Below are positions 59,760 through 64,000 of a stretch of 64,000 nt of DNA, piece after piece. Numbering within the stretch: the first letter of the stretch is position 1; each line of letters begins with the position of its first letter. This DNA is from an uncultured Ruminococcus sp. Its GTDB lineage: Bacteria > Bacillota > Clostridia > Oscillospirales > Acutalibacteraceae. The translations under genes and the position numbers were made by a program. The stretch is taken from the NCBI GenBank assembly GCA_902768825.1, contig CACXMR010000003.1:19485-83484 (forward strand). Reading direction: 5' to 3'. Under the pieces are notes generated by a model, which saw nothing but the letters and a program-made list of their open reading frames with translations, made no database searches and had not been told where the DNA came from.

Positions 59760-59798
59760 ATAAGAGGGATAAAATTCAACCGAAAGGTCTGGTGTAGG

Positions 59799-60557
59799 AT
59801 GAAATACGATGCTCAGGACTGCAGGCTGGTGTTTTCACAGCAGCTTACGCCCACTATATATGATTTCCGGCTGCAAAACAGCGCCCTTGCAGCCATAACC
59901 AAGCCCGGTCAGTTTGTGCAGGTGCTTGTTCCCGGCAAAACCCTCAGACGCCCCATCTCCGTGTGCGACGTGGAAGGGGATACCATCAGGCTTGTTTTTG
60001 AGGTAAGGGGCGAGGGAACTGCCATCATGGCTCAGACAAGAGTAGGCGACAGCATAAACATTATAGCTCCTCTCGGAAAGGGCTTTGCTATTGACCCGAA
60101 TAAGAAAACAGCCTTCATAGGCGGAGGTATAGGTGTGCCTCCCATGCTTTACAGCGCAAAGCAGTGCGGTGGCAATGCAATAGTCATAAACGGCTTTCGC
60201 AGCAAGGACGCAATGATCCTCTCGGAGGATTTTGAAAAGGCAGGGTGCCGGCTGATCGTTACGACTGATGACGGCAGCTTTGGCATACACGGCTTTGTCA
60301 CACAGCCCCTCTCGGAGCTGATAGATGAGGTAGATATGATATGCGCCTGCGGACCTACCCCCATGCTCAGGAATATCTCAAAGCTTGCCGCTGAAAAGGG
60401 AGTGCCATGTCAGGTGTCCCTGGAGCAGCGCATGGCTTGCGGAGTGGGAGCTTGTCTTGGGTGCGCAGTGGCAGTAAAGACTGATGACGGCTCGGTGTGC
60501 TACAAGCACGTTTGTAAGGACGGACCTGTATTTAATAGTGAGGAGGTGGCCTGGTAA
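59799..60557 (+). CDS. pyrK: Dihydroorotate dehydrogenase electron-transfer subunit PyrK
   Basis: Passes electrons from dihydroorotate oxidation in PyrD to NAD+. The 252-residue protein has the ferredoxin-reductase FAD domain (RPISVCD), the NAD domain (GGGIGVPPM) and a [2Fe-2S] site with C214, C219, C222 and C234 (CGVGACLGC and VCYKHVC). AAAGG precedes the ATG. Its TAA shares a base with the pyrD ATG (60557), so the pair is coupled. This defines a class 1B dihydroorotate dehydrogenase. Confidence 0.94.
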   Translation: MKYDAQDCRLVFSQQLTPTIYDFRLQNSALAAITKPGQFVQVLVPGKTLRRPISVCDVEGDTIRLVFEVRGEGTAIMAQTRVGDSINIIAPLGKGFAIDPNKKTAFIGGGIGVPPMLYSAKQCGGNAIVINGFRSKDAMILSEDFEKAGCRLIVTTDDGSFGIHGFVTQPLSELIDEVDMICACGPTPMLRNISKLAAEKGVPCQVSLEQRMACGVGACLGCAVAVKTDDGSVCYKHVCKDGPVFNSEEVAW

Positions 60558-61465
60558 TGGCAGATCTTAGTGTAAATATCGCCGGAGTTCATTTCAAAAA
60601 CCCCATCATAGCGGCTTCCGGAACCATAGGCTTCGGACGTGAATATAGTGAGTTTTATCCCCTGTCGGTTTTTGGCGGCATTTCCTGCAAGGGAACTACC
60701 CTCAAGGAAAGACCCGGCAATCCTCCTCCCAGGATAGCCGAGACACCTATGGGTATGCTTAATGCCGTAGGTCTGCAGAATCCCGGTGTAGAGCATTTTA
60801 TCAGGGAGGATCTCCCTTGGCTCAGGCAGCAGGATACTGTGGCAATAGCCAATGTGGCAGGCAGCACCATGGAGGATTATTGTCGCATGGCGGAGATATT
60901 GTCCGAAACGGATATCGACATGATAGAGCTTAACATTTCCTGCCCCAACGTCAAGGAGGGGGGAGTCCAGTTTGGCACCTCCTGCGAAAGCGTTGCCGCT
61001 ATTACAAAGGCTGTCAGGGCTTACTGCAAAAAGCCGCTCATTATTAAGCTCTCGCCTAATGTGTCGGATATAGCGTCCATCGCAAAGGCGGCGGAGAGCG
61101 AGGGTGCGGATGCGGTTTCACTGATAAATACTCTCACAGGAATGAGAATAGACATCAACACAAGACGTCCCATCATTACAAACAAAACCGGCGGAATGTC
61201 CGGTCCTGCGGTATTTCCGGTGGCAGTGCGCATGGTGTGGCAGGTCAAGAACGCTGTAAGCATCCCTGTCATTGGCATGGGCGGCATCACCACCTGGAAG
61301 GATGCGGTGGAGATGATGATGGCAGGTGCTGATGCGATACAGATCGGCACGGCGCTCTTTACGGATCCCTATTCCCCGGTGAAGATAGCCGAGGGTCTGA
61401 ATAATTATCTTGACGCTCACGGCATGAGCTCTGTTACAGAGCTGACAGGCACCGTGATCGCCTGA
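60557..61465 (+). CDS. pyrD: Dihydroorotate dehydrogenase class 1B, catalytic subunit
   Basis: Oxidises dihydroorotate to orotate in pyrimidine synthesis. The 302-residue FMN barrel shows ASGTIGFGREYSEFY, KGTTLKERPGNPPPR, NISCPNVKEGG (region with the active-site cysteine typical of 1B enzymes) and GMGGITTWKDAVEMMMAGAD. It starts on the last base of pyrK. Other pyr genes are not in the window. The next gene lies 74 bases on. Confidence 0.95.
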   Translation: MADLSVNIAGVHFKNPIIAASGTIGFGREYSEFYPLSVFGGISCKGTTLKERPGNPPPRIAETPMGMLNAVGLQNPGVEHFIREDLPWLRQQDTVAIANVAGSTMEDYCRMAEILSETDIDMIELNISCPNVKEGGVQFGTSCESVAAITKAVRAYCKKPLIIKLSPNVSDIASIAKAAESEGADAVSLINTLTGMRIDINTRRPIITNKTGGMSGPAVFPVAVRMVWQVKNAVSIPVIGMGGITTWKDAVEMMMAGADAIQIGTALFTDPYSPVKIAEGLNNYLDAHGMSSVTELTGTVIA

Positions 61466-61539
61466 TCCGGGCAGCGGTGGGCTTTGGCTCACCCGGCACT
61501 GCATTGGAATAGAAAACGAAAGGAAGTCAGGGAAGGATA

Positions 61540-62172
61540 ATGACTAAAATGATAATAGTCCGCCATTGTCAGGCTGAGGGTAACCTTAAAAGATACTTTC
61601 AGGGCACTATAGATTCTGACATTACGGAGGCGGGTGCGGCTCAGATCGCCAGGGTTGCCGAGCTTCTCAGCACCGAGCCTATAGATGTGATATATTCAAG
61701 CCCCAAAAAACGTGCCCTCAAGACAGCTGAGGGGATTAATCTTTACCATGAGCGGGAGATCCGTCTTGACCCGGAGCTGGTGGAAATCGACGCCGGAGAG
61801 TGGGAGGGTATGCTCCTTACGGAAATAGAAGAGCGTTATCCTGTAGAATACGGCAACTGGAAGGATCATCCTGAGGTCTTTCAGGCGCCCGGCGGAGAAA
61901 AAATGGCACAGGTATATGACAGGGTGAAGAAAGCTGTCCTTCGCATTGCCGACAGCAACAGGGACAAAACTATATGCGTGGTTTCTCATGGCTGCGCTAT
62001 CAAGAATATGATGTGTTTTCTCCACGGATGGGGCGTGGATAACATTATTGATGTGCCTATCGGAAAGAACACGTCTGTGAATGTTGTGTGCTTTGACGAT
62101 GAGCTTGAGCCAAAAATTCTCATTGAGGATTATGAGGATCATCTGCAGAATGTTGAGAGTTGGAGCTTCTGA
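61540..62172 (+). CDS. Histidine phosphatase family protein
   Basis: A 210-residue phosphoglycerate-mutase-like phosphatase. The active-site motif is VRHCQAEGN (RHC where most members have RHG), with YSSPKKRALKTAE, the acid in EIDAGEWEGM and the second histidine in VVSHGCAI. Substrate unknown. GAAGGATA precedes the ATG. The stop lies 14 bases before the ruvX start, so the gene leads an operon with ruvX and the VanZ-like gene. Confidence 0.88.
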   Translation: MTKMIIVRHCQAEGNLKRYFQGTIDSDITEAGAAQIARVAELLSTEPIDVIYSSPKKRALKTAEGINLYHEREIRLDPELVEIDAGEWEGMLLTEIEERYPVEYGNWKDHPEVFQAPGGEKMAQVYDRVKKAVLRIADSNRDKTICVVSHGCAIKNMMCFLHGWGVDNIIDVPIGKNTSVNVVCFDDELEPKILIEDYEDHLQNVESWSF

Positions 62173-62186
62173 CGGAGGTTCGCCTT

Positions 62187-62606
62187 ATGGTCATATTGTC
62201 TGTTGATTACGGAAGGGTGCGCACAGGAGTGGCAGTGTGCGACAAGGATGAGATAATTGCTTCGCCTGTTGCGGTGATCAAGGAAATACGCCAGGATGTT
62301 CTTGCGGAAAAGATAGCCGCCCTCTGCTCCGAAAGAGGTGCACAGCTCGTTGTGCTGGGTCTGCCAAGGAATATGGACGGCTCGGAGGGTGAGAGTGCAA
62401 GGAATGTCAGGGCTTTTTCCGAAATGCTGAAGGAAAGCACCGGTCTTCCTGTAGTGCTGCAGGACGAAAGAGGCACTACGGTGACGGCCCACGGCTATCT
62501 GAACGGGACAAACACAAGGGGTAAGAAGCGCAAGGCTGTTGTTGACAGTGTTGCCGCTGTAATAATACTTGAAGATTATCTGAGATACAGGAGGAATGGC
62601 TTATGA
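62187..62606 (+). CDS. yqgF: RuvX/YqgF Holliday-junction resolvase or pre-16S rRNA nuclease
   Basis: A 139-residue RNase H-fold nuclease with LSVDYGRVRTGVAVCD (catalytic aspartate), VLGLPRNMDGSEG, LQDERGTTV and VDSVAAVIILEDYL. The family is needed for 16S rRNA 5' processing and named putative resolvase. I chose the ATG at 62187 behind GACGGAGG. Its stop overlaps the next start (ATGA, 62603-62606). Confidence 0.9.
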   Translation: MVILSVDYGRVRTGVAVCDKDEIIASPVAVIKEIRQDVLAEKIAALCSERGAQLVVLGLPRNMDGSEGESARNVRAFSEMLKESTGLPVVLQDERGTTVTAHGYLNGTNTRGKKRKAVVDSVAAVIILEDYLRYRRNGL

Positions 62607-63628
62607 GTGTTCTTCCGAGCCAGAGACTGACCATCGGAGAGTTGTATGTCTCTATGGCTGTGGGATTGATACTTTATCTGCTTCCGGGAGATATAAGAAA
62701 TCAGGTGAGCACTGTCGGAATTTCCGAATTAGCAGTGCTATTGACCGTTCTTGTGGTCACCATCGTTTTTTTGCTTGTTATTAAAAGGTATGAGGCTGTG
62801 GGAGCGGCACTGCTGACTAATTCCGTCATTACTGTCGGCGCCTTTGGCTTTTACGTATTAAACGGCATTCTGTCAAAGGGCAGTGAATTCTGGCCGAGCA
62901 TCTCCATTTATCAGCTCGTAACCATGTTTATTGTATGGGTAGTGCCGTTTCTGTTTACTGTGATAGTGCGGTTGTTCATCAATAACCATCGGGATACCAA
63001 CGACAGCCGTGCAGGCTTTGCAAGGTTCCTTACCCTGAGTCTCAGAGCACTGATGATGATATACATTCTTGTTATCGTGTTTGTGGAGATAATCCCAAAG
63101 GCTCCGGATATGGCTACAAACAGAAGCATACTCTACATCCCGTTTTCACGGCTGCAGGAGTGCATCGATAACGCCGGGGAATGGGGCATCCGCTATATGC
63201 TGTGGAACGGTCTTATTCTGATGCCCCTGAGCTTCAGCCTCATGGTGATGAACCAGAGGATCCGCTGGTGGCACGCACTTTTCATTTCCTTTGCGGCAGG
63301 GCTTACGCTGGAGATATTCCAGTTTGCTCTGAATACGGGCACAGTCTATGTGGATGACCTTTTGCTGTATATTGTCGGCAGTATTGTGGGAATATTGCTC
63401 AAGAGACTGATCGATCTGATACGCTTCAGGATCACAAAGGGGCAGGAGAGACATATGCTGAGTCTTGAATATACTCCCATCAGTGTTCCCGAAAAGCCGG
63501 TGGAGGTATTTGAAGAGGTAGAGGTTTCCGGTGAACAGCTTGTCATCGATGATTTTGATGAGGAGCTTGACAAGACGCTGGAGGATCTGAAGCCCGTGTC
63601 TTTTGTCGAGTCGGATAAGCTTAACTGA
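62603..63628 (+). CDS. VanZ-like membrane protein
   Basis: A 341-residue protein with about eight helices. RWWHALFISFAAGLTLEIFQ and the following TVYVDDLLLYIVGSIVGILL are the VanZ signature; in vancomycin clusters VanZ gives teicoplanin resistance by an unclear envelope effect. The first helices (about 15-110) are extra to the core VanZ. The C-terminal 60 residues are acidic and soluble. It overlaps ruvX by four bases. The last eight codons and stop lie in a 99-bp unit that is triplicated behind the gene. Confidence 0.85.
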   Translation: MSVLPSQRLTIGELYVSMAVGLILYLLPGDIRNQVSTVGISELAVLLTVLVVTIVFLLVIKRYEAVGAALLTNSVITVGAFGFYVLNGILSKGSEFWPSISIYQLVTMFIVWVVPFLFTVIVRLFINNHRDTNDSRAGFARFLTLSLRALMMIYILVIVFVEIIPKAPDMATNRSILYIPFSRLQECIDNAGEWGIRYMLWNGLILMPLSFSLMVMNQRIRWWHALFISFAAGLTLEIFQFALNTGTVYVDDLLLYIVGSIVGILLKRLIDLIRFRITKGQERHMLSLEYTPISVPEKPVEVFEEVEVSGEQLVIDDFDEELDKTLEDLKPVSFVESDKLN

Positions 63629-64000
63629 TACTACTCTCCAATAGAATATACACACATTTTTTGGCAATGCTTGTCGGTGTCCGCAAGAAGAAAGCGGGGA
63701 GCGCAGGCTCTGTGCGTCTTTTGTCGAGTCGGATAAGCTTAACTGATACTACTCTCCAATAGAATATACACATTTTTTTGGCAATGCTTGTCGGTGTCCG
63801 CAAGAAGAAAGCGAGAACTGCGATCAGTGAATGTTTGGTTCGTACACAAAGCGGAACGTAGTGCAGCGTGCAACGCGAACACGGGAGCGCAGGCTCTGCG
63901 CGTCTTTTGTCGAGTCGGATAAGCTTAACTGATACTACTCTCCAATAGAATATACACACATTTTTTGGCAATGCTTGTCGGTGTCCGCAAGAAGAAAGCG
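63598..64000 (+). repeat. 99-bp triplication including the end of the VanZ-like gene
   Basis: Units at 63598-63696, 63716-63813 and 63902-64000 are almost identical (copy 2 lacks two bases in the CACACATTTT run). Each begins GTCTTTTGTCGAGTCGGATA and repeats the last codons of the gene, its stop and the sequence behind. The spacers (19 and 88 bases) both end in the REP-like GGGAGCGCAGGCTCTGYGC; the longer has GCGGAACGTAGTGCAGCGTG as in the 7362 units. The 372 bases after the gene are only this array, which may continue past the window. Confidence 0.95.

Noticed and set aside
62603-63628. Vancomycin or teicoplanin resistance locus
   Set aside because: VanZ-like proteins are common in firmicutes; no vanA/H/X genes or mobile element are near.
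63621-63971. Minus-strand 116-codon open frame behind the VanZ-like gene
   Set aside because: Made entirely of the triplicated repeat and its spacers; the same peptide repeats because the DNA repeats.

Overview
The window looks like chromosome of a Gram-positive anaerobic gut-type clostridium, most like a Ruminococcus-type Oscillospiraceae. This is inferred from gene content only. The pointers are a large secreted starch-active GH13 enzyme with CBM26 and clostridial C-terminal repeats, AdhE, a split MetH, PyrK/PyrD type 1B, a CtsR-McsA-McsB-ClpC operon, and several sporulation-type genes (spoIIM, yqfC, yqfD, ylbJ, a SpoVB-like flippase). I see no phage, plasmid, transposase or CRISPR genes. 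The window is core chromosome with unusually repeat-rich intergenic spacers.

Layout. 0-7.2 kb: a DUF4317 protein and a 1755-residue exported alpha-amylase. 7.5-12.5 kb: MetH reactivation protein and MetH, a SpoIIM-like protein and a YesL-like membrane protein. 12.6-17.4 kb: AdhE behind a consensus promoter with a Rex-like site, a PflX-type radical SAM protein, YitT. 17.4-22 kb: yqfC-yqfD diverging from ylbJ, then asnB. 22.2-24.2 kb: NusG_II protein, Gx transporter and ApbE flavin transferase. 24.5-29.2 kb: the ctsR operon on the minus strand with visible CtsR boxes. 29.5 kb: tRNA-Leu(CAA). 29.9-32 kb: a P-loop kinase/CYTH fusion with two small related genes. 32.2-39.9 kb: LCP ligase, YfbR nucleotidase, YfhO membrane protein, GH3 lipoprotein, PHP phosphatase. 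40.2-46.7 kb: CoaBC, HtrA, an MsmX/MalK-type ATPase, RsuA-type pseudouridine synthase, a LysM-only protein. 47-52 kb: flippase and a heterodimeric ABC exporter. 52.4-59.6 kb (minus): DUF3592, IlvE, DHHW lipoprotein, GlyS, K+ channel, unknown membrane protein. 59.8-63.6 kb: PyrK-PyrD, histidine phosphatase, RuvX, VanZ-like protein.

The genes do not form one pathway. Recognisable units are starch breakdown plus a shared sugar-ABC ATPase, redox-controlled ethanol formation (AdhE), extracytosolic flavinylation (NusG_II-Gx-ApbE), protein quality control (CtsR operon, HtrA) and envelope assembly (LCP, YfhO, flippase, VanZ).

The least explained signal is between the genes. A mosaic family of repeat modules fills most long spacers. 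It includes a REP-like palindrome with two alternative cores, a GTCAGGGGGAC hairpin followed by a fixed tail, a longer 3'-end block ending in a shared terminator hairpin, and local tandem duplications. The clearest duplication is a 99-bp triplication that copies the 3' end of the VanZ-like gene. Many modules sit just behind a stop codon in the direction of transcription. The best candidate for an undescribed protein system is the kinase/CYTH fusion and its two small partners.
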